A stretch of DNA of 45,000 bases from Ichthyophthirius multifiliis (GCF_000220395.1 NW_004086142.1:1-45000), one strand, 5' to 3'; positions 1 to 12,886 are shown, counted from the stretch's first letter. Program-made: numbers and translations. The notes: generated from the sequence alone by a model not told the origin.

Positions 1-5
1 AAATA

Positions 6-10
<5 letters not shown>

Positions 11-61
<51 letters not shown>
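11..61. repeat. (TA)n microsatellite
   Basis: About 25 uninterrupted TA units at the left edge of the window. It is a simple-sequence repeat with no visible coding role, and assembly breaks at such repeats are common. Confidence 0.95.
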
Positions 62-66
<5 letters not shown>

Positions 67-260
67 TATCTTTTATATTATTTCAATAATGCTAAAATAA
101 TGTTAATATTTCCTTTTTTTATGTTTTAAATAAAAATTTATTATTTTATAATTATAATTTATAAATTTTAAAATTTATGTAAATAATATATTTTTTATTT
201 TAATTTCCATCATTTACTTTATAATATTACTTTTTTAATATTTTATATATTTTTTTTTTT

Positions 261-858
261 TCAGATGATTACATTTTCAATTAAAATAATTAAAATATAT
301 CCAATAATAGCTATACATCCTAAAATAATAGTTAGTACATAGAAATATGTTTCAGCCTAAATAATAATAAAAATAAAATAAAAATTAAAACAAAACAAAA
401 CAAAATAAAATAATAGATTTAACAAAATTAAATCAAAAAAAAAAATATACTATTAAAAATAATTCTATACATTAAGTTATTTTATTATATTAAGTTTTTC
501 TTAATAATTAATAAAAAAATAATATTAAAAGCATCGATAAATTAAATATGTAAGGTCTCCAAAATTTATTTTCAAATACAATAATTTTTTAAAGATTTTT
601 CATTTTTTTTTTCTTAAAAAATTCATTATATAATACTATTAATGAAAGTTATAGATAAAACAAACCATTTATTAAAAATATGATTCCTGAATAGAACCCC
701 CATTAACTTAAATAGTAGCATTATTCCATATTTTTTATTTATTAATCATTTGAATATACAAATAAAAATATTGAATATAATGAAGCAATGATAGATCCAG
801 GAAATATATATATAAAATATTGGAAGTTTAATTCATATTAATATATCATATAATTCAT
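261..858 (-). CDS. Small four-helix membrane protein, unknown family (2 exons)
   Basis: I do not recognise this protein. Exon 1 is 451-858 and exon 2 is 261-356. They are joined across a 94-nt intron with GTATAT donor and TTTAG acceptor, phase 0, giving 167 residues in the ciliate code. It starts MNYMIYQYEL and ends at TGA 261-263. About four hydrophobic segments are visible: around residues 15-35 (IFPGSIIASLYSIF), 60-80 (SGIIFLINGLFYL), 103-116 (YIFNLSMLLILFF) and the last 35 residues (FYVLTIILGCIAIIGYILII), with a short lysine-rich loop after the second. Size and topology recall small ciliary transition-zone proteins of the TMEM216/TMEM107 type, but no motif proves this. The start is the only well-placed ATG. 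Confidence is good that it is a gene and low on function. Confidence 0.65.
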
Positions 859-1456
859 TTTTTATATTTATGAGCAATTTAATAATTTTATGTGTTATTA
901 TTAATATTTTAAATTAAAAAGTAATATTTAATTTAATTTAATAATTTTATTAAATATTACTTTATAAATTTTATTCATATTCATTAATTTCAATTAAAGC
1001 TTTTATCATTTTTGTGTATAATTTAAAAAAAATATTTAAATTTTAATATAAATTATATATTGATATCAAAATTAAATTTAAAAAAATATTTTTTTATATT
1101 AATTTTGGTTTTTTTTATTAAAAATAAACTAATATTATAAATTATTAATTTAATAATTGAATTATATTAAAATTACTATTAAAATCTATAAAACTAAAAA
1201 AAAAAAAAATTAAAAATAATAAATTTAAATATAAATATAAATTTAAAATTTTTCATTATATTTATATCAAATATATTCGTCTTCAAATTTTATGTAAACT
1301 TATACTTTTTTTTTTCTTATAATAAAAGATTATTAAAAATTTAATTATTTTATCAATTAAAATAAATTTATAATAAATTAAATTATAGATTACTTTTATC
1401 ATATTTAACTATAAATTTTCCAAAAAAATATAAAATATAAATAAAAAATTAAGTAA
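859..1456. other. Intergenic A/T-rich DNA
   Basis: This lies between two divergent genes, so it presumably carries both promoters. I see no gene, repeat array or recognisable motif in it. Confidence 0.6.
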
Positions 1457-4004
1457 ATGTAAAAATTGTATATTAAGTTTAACTAATTAATCAAAAATCT
1501 AGATTTATTTGGATAACCAATAGGCCTTCACATGAATGATTCATTATTTTTTAAAACTGGATTCGGTGGTTTTATGTCACTAATATCAATAACATTAGTA
1601 TTATTATTTTTCAACTCAAGTATCAATTTATTTATAAATAAAGAAGAAGTATTAGTAAAATAAGATCGTAGATATTCAATCGATCCATTCAAATCATAAT
1701 TAAATACAGATAGATTTATGTTTATGACCAGTATACTTCCCCAAACAAGCACTTTATAATTTTTAAAAAATCCATATTTTAATATTACTATGGAATAAGT
1801 ATCAGTAGTTCGTGAAGGAAGTACACGTAAAAGGAAATCATATTATATAGAACTAGAGCCTTGCTAGGATTATCATTTCGAAAATTTAAATTCAGAAACG
1901 GATTTTGTATAAATATACAAGCAATTTGGAACAGACTTTTTATGCCCAACTTTAAAATCAATAATGTTTATAGAAGGTTTATTTTAATCAAGCACGTTTT
2001 CCTATATATCATTAAAAGTAGTTCCTTGTCAAGAAAGTAGTGATTAAAATAGAAAATGGATACCCTAGTCTTGCGCTACAAAAGAATAAATTTAAAATGT
2101 TATCTAATAAAAGGGTTTTCATGCAATAGGATTTTATCATACTAATTTTGTATTAAATCCTGATAAATCTAAAAATTATTTTACAAATTATATAAGCGAT
2201 AAACTTTATTTCACTTTCGTACCTAAATAAATGGCTAAAGTAGTAGATATATACTTTTAAGATATTGAAGTTAATACTGATTAATCGCTTATTCCTTTTA
2301 AAAAAATAGAGTCTCAGTTTTTTTTAACCTAAGAGAGTAATGATATTAGAGAAACAACAGAATTAGGAAGAGAAGATACAGCTTTTGTAACTTTAACTTT
2401 AAGGAAAAGTCCTTATGTTACCAAAATTAATAGAAGCTTTAAAAAAATTTCGTAATTAATGAGTGAATTAGGTGGTTTTATTTAAATTATTTTCGCTGCA
2501 ACTCGAATTTTGATGATGAAGTATAATAATATTAATTTTATTTTAGAATTAGCAAATTAGCTTTATTAATTTGAAATTAAAGAAAATAAAAAATCAAATA
2601 GTACACATGAAGATAACCCATAATTAAGCGAAATCGAATAAATATCAAATAAATAAGAAGAAATAAAGAAATTAAATTTAGTAAAATATGATTAATTAGA
2701 ATTAAGAAAATAAAAAATGGATTTTATGCTTGCTTAATAAATATTTAAAAGAGTAATTTAAAAAATAAAAAATAAAGATAAATTATATCTCCAATATTTA
2801 AACTTAGAATAAAATCACAAAAAAAATATTAATAAATTCAAAACTTTAAAACATATTACAAAAAAAGAATTCTTAACAAAATAATTTAATAAACTTCTTT
2901 AATAAAATCAATAACTTAAAATTGGATTTGGATATTTTATTTCTATTATTACATGCAGTAAATTATGTGGAACATATAAAAATGAATATATAAAATAAGC
3001 AACTAAATTTATGAATAGAGATTTGGATATTATTGCAGTACTTGATAAAATATAATAGATAGATAAAATTAAAAAAATTATTTTTGATAAAAACTAGCAA
3101 AAATTATTCAATTTCTACGAAAAACCATATATTACTTTTAATAAAACTAATCAAAATAATTAAGGATTAAGTCTTTTATAAAACAAAGAAAATTTTGATT
3201 CGTTAGAATCCTATAAAGAACTTTATAACTCTTATCATGTGTTAAATACTTAAAATAATTAAGATAAACTCACAAAAGAAATCAATAAAAGATTATTTTA
3301 AAGTTTAGGAAGAAAAATGATTAAAACTTTCGAATTTTCATAAGAAATCACAGAATCTTAAATTTAGATTGATAAAAATTAGTAAATACTTAAATTTGTA
3401 AATTTAAATGAAAATTAAAATCCAGACAGGGATAAAAAGTATTTCTCAAATATTAAAAACTCATTAAATGAATAAAGATTACTTGATTATGCTTCTAAAA
3501 GAAATACTAATCAAAATTCACCTTCTGTTAATAGTTCACCTTAAAATTAAAGATGTGTATTGCTTTTAGATGATATTACATATATTAAGTCTTCAAATTC
3601 AGATCATATGAAAATGAATATAAATAAATAACATTCAAATAATTTTTTTTAAAATTAATAGCCAAATATTTAATAGCAATAATAACAATAATAACAATAA
3701 TAAACATAATAAAAATAATAACAATAATAACAATAATAACAATAATAACAATAATAACAATAATAACAATAATAACAATAATAACAATAATAACAATAAT
3801 AACAATATTAACAATAATAAAAATAATAGCAATAATAACAAATATAACAATAATAACAATAACAACAATAACAAAAATAACAAAAATAATAGCAATAATA
3901 GCAATAACAAAATTAAAAGCAATAATAACAATAACAACAATAAAAACAATAAAAGCAATAAGATCAATAATAACAAAATTAACAATAATAATAATAATAA
4001 AAAT

Positions 4005-4053
<49 letters not shown>

Positions 4054-4402
4054 TATTTAAATGAATTAATTTATTTTTGATGATAATAATAAAGCTATTG
4101 ATTTTCATTAATTTTATTTATAAATATAATAGTAACTTAAAATAATTTAATAAATATAATTAGATTATTAAAAGTTATTAATCTTTTTTAATATTAATCA
4201 AGAAAAATTTATTAATATAATCAATAATGATTAATCTATTCTAAATAATAAATTATAATTTAATTAATTAATTTAAAATGAAAATGCTGAATTTTAAGAA
4301 AGCATTGAGATTAATTTGCCTAAAAGTACTTTATAATTGAATTTAAATAATCATAGTGTATATATGAGTTAAAATATATCATAGAATCATCATAAAATAT
4401 GA
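1457..4402 (+). CDS. Ciliate-type transmembrane protein with giant polyQ tract
   Basis: A single open frame of 981 codons without TGA reads from ATG 1457 to TGA 4400-4402. An internal ATG at 1532 is less likely to be the start, because the 25 residues before it carry LDLFGQPIGL, a motif I associate with a large family of unnamed ciliate membrane proteins. A first membrane helix follows (SLISITLVLLFF, about residues 42-53), then a roughly 270-residue likely lumenal/extracellular region with CQ and PCQ cysteine sites. A second helix region follows SQLMSELGGFIQIIF (about residues 333-347). The rest is a charged, Gln/Asn/Lys-rich cytosolic tail. Around residues 739-866 the tail is almost pure glutamine, mostly written with TAA. 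The two-helix layout and the SELGGF segment support a family-level call; function is unknown. The reverse complement of the tract mimics a poly-leucine protein, which is an artefact. Confidence 0.85.
3671..4053 (+). repeat. CAA/TAA/TAG trinucleotide tract encoding polyQ
   Basis: In the frame of the surrounding gene this stretch reads CAA-TAA-TAA over and over, with scattered TAG, AAA and AAG codons, giving about 128 codons that are nearly all glutamine. About two thirds of the Gln codons are reassigned stops. It is a triplet-repeat expansion inside a gene, not intergenic DNA. Confidence 0.9.
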
Positions 4403-4814
4403 TAATTTATTTTATAATTATTTAATTTTATAAAACATAATTTATGAAATATAATAATTTTAGTATAATTACTAAGAAAAAATAAATTTAATTTAATAAT
4501 TACATATTATTATTAAATATTTAAATAATAAAAATATGCCTTAAATAACATATATATTTTTTTATTAATTTATAACGTAATTTTATTTGATATATTATAA
4601 AATTAAATATGAACTTATTTATAAATTTTTAGAAAACAAGAAATTAAAAAACATAAAGTATTTAATTATATAATATAAAATTAATTATTTTATTTTTTTA
4701 TTTTGAATTAATAATTTATGCATAATTTTATTTAATATTTCCAAAATTTTTGTTTTAAAATTTAATCTTTTAAATAAAAATAATTGCGAAAAAAATTGAT
4801 ATTGAAGTAATATT
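4403..4814. other. Intergenic, between convergent 3' ends
   Basis: A/T-rich spacer between the stop of the plus-strand polyQ protein and the stop of the minus-strand histidine kinase. No motif was recognised. Confidence 0.6.
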
Positions 4815-7161
4815 TCAATTTTTTAAATTTTGGATATCTTAAATGTTTTTTATTTAACTAATATAACTATCAATCAAATTAAAAAGATATTCCGCTTTTA
4901 CAGGTTTTTGAAGCAGTCCATCAATTCCATTTCTAATAGCTTTATTAATTTCTGCATTATCTAAAAGAAAAGTATATAATTTAAATAAAAATAAAAATTA
5001 CCATCATAAGCAGTAACAATAATAATTGGGGTATTTATATATTATTCATCTTTTATATAAAATTTAATTTTTGAGGTGGTTTAATATCCGTCCATAATAG
5101 GCATATTCCAATCCATAAAAATAAATTAATAAGGATTTTTGCTATCAATTTTATTATGTTTTTTAAATAAGAAAATGGCTTCTTTACCACTGTGACAGCA
5201 ATCAATTTTAAAAATATATTTTTTATTCTAATTTAAAATTATTTTAATCATATCAATATTAAATTACTCATCATCACATACAAGTACTTTTAAAATCAAA
5301 GTTTCTTTTAAAGAATTTTATTATTAATTAATTTATTATAATTGTATAGAATCTTGATAAGATTATTAAGTAATATAATTAGGTCTATAGCAACTATCAT
5401 AGTTTTGCAATTTCTTAGATTTATAAGTGACATTACTGTTTGAATTATTATCTATTTATGTAAAAAATTTACTAAATTTGAAAAATTTACTAGATTATGT
5501 GGCTTATTGTTTTTTTGGGGATGATATAAATTAAAATAAAGATTACTACTGCTGTTACTTCTATTATTAATTATAAATTGATGTATACACGAAATTCTTA
5601 TCTTGCTTTAGATTTTCATGTTCTTCGAAATCTTAAATATCTAAAATAAAACTGCTATTATACAAATTATTTTATTCAAATGTCAATTTATCAACTACTT
5701 TTAAAGAACCATTATTAACTAGTTCTATAGAATTTTAAATATAACTTTAAGTATAATTTATCAAATGCCTTGTTGTAGGCTTTTTAGTTACTTAACCCTC
5801 GCTTAAATTAGGAATTTAGAGTTATGAAAATACAGTCTTTTATTAAATATTAACAGTAGAAAACACTTATTTATTAGAAAACCCTTTAATACTGATTTAT
5901 TTAATTAAATTGATATTATACTAGTTTAATTTATAATAAGAATAAAATGTAAATTTAGATCCTTTGTATTCCTTTTATTTATTTATATTAATATGAAATT
6001 CATTTATTTAATAAAAAAACATATATTTATATTTACTTTCGAAGCAACTTACAATTTAAATGGACCTATTATTTCAACTAAAGTTTTACATATATTAAGT
6101 CCTAATCCGATTCCATTTTTATTTAAATTTCCAACATTATACGTTTAAAAAGGTTAAAATAAATTTTTGAGAATTTATTCACACATTCCAATTCCTGAAT
6201 CTTATACTTAAAACTATATAAGTCCGACAGAAAGTCTTTCCATATTTTTATTATTCCAATTATCATTTAAATAGCATTCGATTTCTGAATAATCTTTAAT
6301 GTGTATTTTTTAAACTTTAACACAGACACCTCCTGTCTAAGTAAATTTCACTGCATTACTTATTAAATTAATTAGAATTTATTTTAGTCTTTATTCATCC
6401 GAATATATAACATCGTTTTATTTTATCCAATCATCAGTAGAGAATTAAATTTTGATTTTTTTCTTCTTTCCCACAAATAGATTTCCATTAATTTTTCTAA
6501 CTCTTAAAGTAAATTAATTATACTAAAACTATGAATATTTAATTCTAACTTTCCTATTTTTTTTATTTATTTTTTTAAATTATTTAATTTTTTTATAAAA
6601 ATATTTAGATTTTGAAAAAAATAATACCTAATTTTTTTTTATTATTATCTATAATATCTTATATAATAGATTTCAAAAACTAACTATTCACTTTAGCAAC
6701 AATAATAGCTTCAAAAAAATCATTTAACTATTCTTAGTTTATTTTTCGGAAATTATTAAATAAATTAATTTTATATTATTCTAAATTTATGCATCTAGAA
6801 AGGTTGAATATTTCCTTTATCCTGTCAATAGTATAAATAATTGCATTTAAAGGAGTTCTTAAATCATGAGTAACGTTAGCAAATGCTATTTCTTTATATT
6901 CAATTTATTTTTTCATTTTATTAATTTATTAAAAATATATATCTTCAATTATACTTAGTATTAAAATTTCATTTTTATCTAAAGTAAAATATTTTATAAA
7001 TTAAATTTCGTAAAAATTATCATCGCAAATTCCTTTAATAGTTCCTTATTTGATTAATGTATTGGCTAATAAAATCTCGATAAAATTTATACTTTTAGTT
7101 TTTGTTGATAAGCTTTCTTGTGGATTCCTAGTATTTATAGCTATTTAATCTGCAGATTATA

Positions 7162-7218
<57 letters not shown>

Positions 7219-8065
7219 ATTATTCATTACGTTTTTTTTTATTATAAAACTAAACAGAATTTTTTTTGCTATTTATATTTTCAAAGCTCTTATATAAATT
7301 ATTTATTTCTTTTTAATTTAAATTTTATACATTGTTTTTAATCTCTTTAATTTTAAAATTTTTCATAAAAATTTGAAAATTAAATACTTCGTTTATTTTA
7401 ATTATCTCTGGATTATCAATTTATTTATTTTTTATTTAAATTAAATTTGAATTACTTAAAATATTGAATTTATTTGCTTTTATTAATTCCTCTATTAATA
7501 TTTATTACAAATATTAATTTCTTTTCTTATTTTAGTAATATTATTATATTTTAATTATACAAAAAATTAATGTTTTCTAAGTAATTTCTCCTGTACTATT
7601 ATATTTCAAATAAAATATATAAAAATGACTGAAAATGCTAACAATACTTAAAGCAATTTAAAATATATATTTAAAATCATAAATAATTTAATCTTATAAA
7701 AAAAATATTATTAATCCTTGTAAAAAAAAGTTAGGTTATTAATCATTTATACTTAAAATAATCCAAAGCAAATCGTATACAATTAAAAGCAAATATACAG
7801 TTATTTTTATGCTTTATTTAAGAATATTATTATTATAAAGAATTAATTGTAAAATAAAAAAAAATGATACTAATAATATCATAATTATTGAAAATAATAA
7901 GTTTTTCTAACCAAAAAATATATCTAATACAACCAATATTAAACATATAAAAAAAAACTAAATTAAGTTTGTTTTGTCCATTTTGTTTTATGTTAATTTT
8001 ATTTATTTTATTAAATTGTCTATTTATTTTTCATTCTTGATAAAATTTAATATTTCCGTTTACAT
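4815..8065 (-). CDS. Membrane hybrid sensor histidine kinase with receiver domain
   Basis: The protein autophosphorylates a histidine and passes the phosphate to its own receiver aspartate, the first step of a multistep phosphorelay. It starts MQTEILNFIK at 8065; an in-frame ATG at 7981 is an alternative. Five or six hydrophobic helices fill roughly residues 35-180, followed by a linker with a TAA-coded polyQ run (7157-7218). The H-box is NVTHDLRTPLNAI (His codon 6866-6868). The ATPase domain shows NLISNAVKFT (N-box), DSGIGM (G1) and GIGLGL (G2). A Ser/Asn/Gln-rich linker precedes the receiver domain: VLVCDDEQ, then MDWNMPIMDGY (phospho-Asp codon 5111-5113), then KPVK. It ends at TGA 4815-4817. 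Introns are 6554-6627, 5972-6036 and 4961-5001. One apparent single-base shift lies near 6490-6510: the frames on each side are unmistakable, and the spliced length is one base short of a multiple of three. About 1,023 residues once that base is allowed for. Confidence 0.93.
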
Positions 8066-8829
8066 TCTATTTTTTTTAATATATCTTATTTTGTTTACCT
8101 TTTATATCTATAATTTTAATTTTTTTTTAGGAAAATTAAATAATTTTAAATTACTATAATATTAATTTTTAATATAATCTATATTAAATTTTAAAATATA
8201 TATAAATTTATTAAATTAAATTTAATTATTATTCAAAAACATGATAATTTAATTTAAATAAATTCAATCATATATATCTAATATATTGTATGTAATTTTA
8301 CTTAAGCATAAAATATAATTATTCTAAAATAATTTAAAAAAATTAATATAAGACAATTATATAAAACTATAAAATAATTATTATACAATAAGAAAAAAAT
8401 TAAATATATTTTATTTAATTAATCCTATAATAAAGATTTTAAATAATTTAAGTTAAAATTATAATTAAATTAAAAAAAAAGAATTAAAATTTAAGAAATA
8501 TAATTAAAAATAATAGAAATAAGAATTTTCTTATATTTTATTTATATAGTTATAAATAAATTTATATATAAATATTATAAAATATAAATTATTTTAATTA
8601 TAATATAAAATATTAAAAAATATATTAAAAATATATTATTTAAAAATATTGTTAATATTTAAGATTCATTCATATTTAATTATTATTTAATTTCATATTA
8701 AATTTAATGTTTTTCCTTATAAATAATCTATTTAATTTTTTAGATTCTGTTAAATAGTTCTATATTGTATTTATTAGATTTAAGTATTTTAAGGCATTAA
8801 ATTTTATACTGGCAATTAAGGTATATTAT
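8066..8829. other. Intergenic spacer with degenerate AAGG-phased repeats at its end
   Basis: Mostly featureless A/T. From about 8780 to 8960, overlapping the tail of the next gene, the plus strand shows AATTAAGG-type units about 18 nt apart. Confidence 0.4.
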
Positions 8830-9057
8830 TCAATTAAGGAATTTATTACATTTAAGGGTTTATTTATGAATTTATACAAGGCATTTAATAATTAATTTAT
8901 GTAATTTATTAAATCTTTTATGAAGGCTACTAAAATAATTATTAAAATTATGAAGTTTAAGAAATATTTTAATTAATTTATGTCTACGGAATAGAATTAT
9001 TAATAATGATTTATTAAAAAGGTTTTTATTATTACAATAATTACTATTAATAGTTAA

Positions 9058-9099
<42 letters not shown>

Positions 9100-11980
9100 A
9101 TTATTTTTATTATTTTTATTATTATTAATAGTATTATATTTAATTTTATTATTACTATATTTATATTATTAATTTTACTTTTATTATTAATAGATTTAAA
9201 ATTAATACTATTATCGTTAAATATTATTATTTTTCTATTCAATTTAATACTAATTTTATATATTTATATTTTTTTATTATTCATTATTTTTTTAAAATTT
9301 AATTGCTTTTTATTACATAGTTTAATTTTACTTATTATTTATCATAATGTTTTATTAAAAATACTATTATTATAATTTTATTTAATTTCTTTCTTAAAAG
9401 TTTATGTCATGAATATAATTACAATGATCTCCATGTTTACATCCATTTTATGAATTATAATTTTTGCAATATTTTGATTCTTCTATATACAATTCATTAT
9501 TATTTTAATTCATTTATTTAAAATAATTTTATACTATTTTATTTTATGAAATTTATCTCTTTTAGTTTAGATTTAATTAATAATTAATTTATTAAATACG
9601 ATTTTAATTATTACTATTTGGTGTATCTTTTTTTATGTTATTTTAAGGTAATAAATTTTTACTGTTAAAAATATAGTTCTATATAGGTTATACCATATTA
9701 GTTTAAGATATTTAATTTTATGTTTTTCCCATAAATCTATTTACTTGCATTGAATCTTATAATTTATTTTACATATTAAATAACTGTTATTAAAGATAAT
9801 TTTTTTTATATTTCATTTGATTATTTAAAATTAATTATTTATTATTATTATTATTTTATATTTATTGTTATTTTTACATGTAATTTAAGTTATTATTCAT
9901 TGGATTTAATTACATATTATTTTAAATATTTCTGCTTTTTTAATTGCATTTAATAGTAATATTATTATTAATTTTTATATTAGTATTTTAATTTTACTTA
10001 TTATTCTAATATCTCATTATATTATATCTTGAAAACTACTTATTATATAATTTTAAATTATTTCTGCCTAAATTTTAATTTATAGAACTTTATTTTCTCA
10101 ATTCTTTATTCTTTAAATATAAATTTTATTGTTTTTCTTATTATAATTATTAATATGAATTTTATTATACCTCTTTTTCTATATTTTCCTCTTATAAATT
10201 ATTTTTTTAGTAAAGCTTTTTTATTATTTTTATATTTAAACTAATAAATTATAAATCTGACTTTAATATTTTTAATTGATAAACCTAGGAAACTAAATAA
10301 AAAAATAATTAAATATATAAAATTTTTTGATAAAAAAATAATAACGAAATTCATCATTATTTGTATTTTCATTTTTATTCATAATCAATTAAATCAATTT
10401 TTAAATAATTTCAAAATTTATTCGATTTTTTATTTTTTCTTCTTATTAAATTTCTTTTTTCATATCTTCATTTTATTTAAGTTTTAGAATTTCGATTTCT
10501 TCTTTTTTTTTCTTTAAAATACTTTTCAAGTTCTTTTCACTATTATTAAATTTTTCTTGATCTATTATTTTATTAAATAATTTTTTTTTAAAAAAAAAAT
10601 ATACTTTTAAACGCCATTTCAATAATTTATAAAAAATCAGTTTCGCTTTGTTTATTTAGGAAAATTTATTAAGAATCTTATTTAGTTTCTTATATATTTT
10701 ATATATTTGAATAATTAGGATGAGCCGGAATTTCAAAATCAGCCTTAGATAATGATTAAATTTTAGGTAATATTACTATTTTATTATCTACTTTTTATTA
10801 AGACTATGAGGATACTAATTTAAAAAAATTATTTTCTAATGTTTTAATTTTATAAGGATAGTAAAATTCTATTTCAGGTTTTATTTCATCTAAAAGTTAT
10901 CTTTCTTCCTTCTCTAATTCTTTTAACATGTTCATATTACTTTTCTCTTATTAATTTTCTTTCTTATTAATATCTTAAACGTTTTTATGAATACTTTAAC
11001 CTAATTCTTTTAATTATTATTAATAATTCTAAAAGTTTATTTAATTTCCTTAAAAAGAGCTTACTTCTGCATCTTAATCAAACAGAATAATATTATCGTT
11101 TTATGTAAAGCTTTAAAAATATATTTAATTTATGATACACATATAGTTTAATTTTTACTTGACTGTCTTTTATATTTGCGGTATTTCTGTTTATTCATTT
11201 AATTTAATTTTTTTTGATTTCTAACATATTTTTTAAAATATATATATTAAGTAAATTTTTTAAAAAATAAAATACTTAAGGATCTTCTGAATTATTTAAT
11301 AATTCTTAATTTTATTAAGTATTTTTAAGATCATTTTATTAATATTCTTATTAAGCCTCATTTTATTTCATTTCAAAATTATGTATCCAATCGTTTATTA
11401 GTTTAATATTTTATTAATAAAATTTCTAAAATGTTTCTTAATATAATAAATTCATATTTTCTATTTACAAAAGTTTTTAAATTCCCAAACCAATATGCTT
11501 TTTTATTTTTTAATAAAATTTATAAATTATATTGTTAAAATACAAAATCTTATTACATATGCAAAATCAAGGTTTTCTTTAGACAGATTATGATTGATAA
11601 AAATAGTAAATATTTTTGATAATAATTCATCGTTTATATTTGTACTATAAGCACCTTCGTAAATCCACTTTCCTAAAATTTTAAGACCAGCAGAATTTAT
11701 AAATCTATAAATTTGTTAAAATATATAAATAAAAGATAATAAGTAAAAAATTATATAATTGAAAAGAATTTTTAATATAATTTAATTAAATATAATAAGC
11801 AATTATTATGTATGCTTTTCATATTTAATATTTTTTTTATTCTGTCTAATTATATTAATATATATACATATATCCTTTAATTTTTTTAAATTATTTATAC
11901 TTTTAAACGATTTAGTAATTAGAATTCAATAAAGCATTTAAATCATATATTTTATCTTATATTGATTTATTATTTTTCAT
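8830..11980 (-). CDS. PNUTS (PPP1R10)-like protein: TFIIS-N-like domain plus CCCH zinc finger
   Basis: PNUTS is a nuclear scaffold that binds protein phosphatase 1 and acts at transcription termination; that role is family knowledge, not shown here. Six exons join in phase: 11868-11980, 11557-11704, 11276-11497, 10605-11220, 10346-10561 and 8830-10292, giving 925 residues (human PNUTS is about 940). Exons 1-3 give a helical TFIIS-N/LW-like domain, with NSAGLKILGKWI and, later, HIGLGIQKLL and NIKLINDWI falling where PNUTS has its matching helices. The middle is charged and coiled-coil-like and contains RINF (10413-10424), which fits the RVxF phosphatase-docking pattern. A long Asn/Gln-rich part follows. 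Near the C-terminus lies a C-x8-C-x5-C-x3-H finger, beginning CKNYNSQNGC (codons 9409-9468). The last intron uses a GTTATT donor and is less sure, as is the tail after the finger. The frame also stays open upstream to about 12,300, so a 5' exon may be missing. Confidence 0.65.
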
Positions 11981-12589
11981 TTATAAATAAAAAGGTTTAA
12001 TTTATTTATAATTTGTTAATTTTTCTAAATATTTAAATTATAAAATGGTATTATTTTTAAAATTGTTTTTTTATAAACATATTTTAAAAATTATTTTATT
12101 ATTAACCTGTAATTCTATTTCCTTGTTTATTAAATTTTTATATTTTAATTTTATTAGGTTAATTGTAATTTTGTTATTCTAATTATTCCATTTTTATATA
12201 TATTTTTAATTTATATTAGGATTATAATTGTTATTGCACTTATAATTTAAAGTATTAGTATTTTATGTTATTATTCTAATAAGTATTATAAAAATATTTT
12301 TTTTTTTTTTAATTGATACTATTATAATATTTATAATTTACAACCTTTTTTTTTTTTTTTTTCTTGAACAATTTAATTTCTTATTATTTAAAAATAATAA
12401 TAAAATAAACATAATATATAAAATATATAAAAAAATATATTTAGAAATATGATATAATATAAAATAATATGATTTTTTTTTTTTCATTATCAAATATTTA
12501 ATTAAATTATTTATCTAAATAACTTAATTATAATATAAAGTATATCTATTTACAAGAAGTAAATTATAATCAAAAAAGTTTTAGTAAAT
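11981..12589. other. Intergenic or possible 5' exon of the PNUTS-like gene
   Basis: On the minus strand the frame of the PNUTS-like start continues open, without TGA, from 11980 to about 12,300 with Asn/Lys-rich residues but no in-frame ATG. It may hold an upstream exon or may be chance. Long T runs lie at 12,298-12,310 and 12,347-12,362. Confidence 0.3.
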
Positions 12590-12886
12590 TCATTATTATT
12601 TATTTGTTTATTATTCTAATGTATTTTTTTATTAAAGTATTTTATTATTTTTTCGTTTTAACATTAAAGATGAATTTTTAAATTCTTATAATTATGGATT
12701 TATTTTTTATTAAATTATTTAATTAATTTATTAAAAGTTTTTATTTTTTTAATTTTTCTAGTTTTAGATATCTTTCTTATAATTTTCTTAATTTTATTTA
12801 GAATATTATTAATTTTAATCTGCCTAATATTTTGCCTATATACGCTCTTTTAATTACATGTTTTATTTTGCAGATGAGCAACCCAT
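12590..12886 (-). CDS. Small Gln/Lys-rich protein with N-terminal MGC acylation motif
   Basis: A single exon of 98 residues runs from ATG 12884-12886 to TGA 12590-12592. It starts MGCSSAKQNM: Gly2 with Ser5-6 suits N-myristoylation and Cys3 suits palmitoylation, so the protein is probably anchored to the cytosolic face of a membrane. The rest is highly charged and Gln-rich (KERIQAKYQADQNQQY), probably one long helix, with no other domain. More than a quarter of its codons are TAA or TAG, so it would be invisible with the standard code. I do not recognise a family. Similar N-termini occur on two MORN proteins in this window. Confidence 0.7.

Noticed and set aside
3635-4108. Apparent poly-leucine protein on the minus strand
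   Set aside because: It is the reverse complement of the TAA/CAA glutamine tract of the plus-strand gene; leucine codons TTA/TTG arise automatically.
7974-8159. Small hydrophobic plus-strand protein
   Set aside because: It overlaps the start of the histidine kinase on the other strand; T-rich DNA complementary to A-rich upstream sequence reads as Phe/Leu/Ile.
9054-9242. Ile/Asn-rich minus-strand open frame
   Set aside because: It is an off-frame shadow of the Asn/Gln-rich C-terminal region of the PNUTS-like protein.
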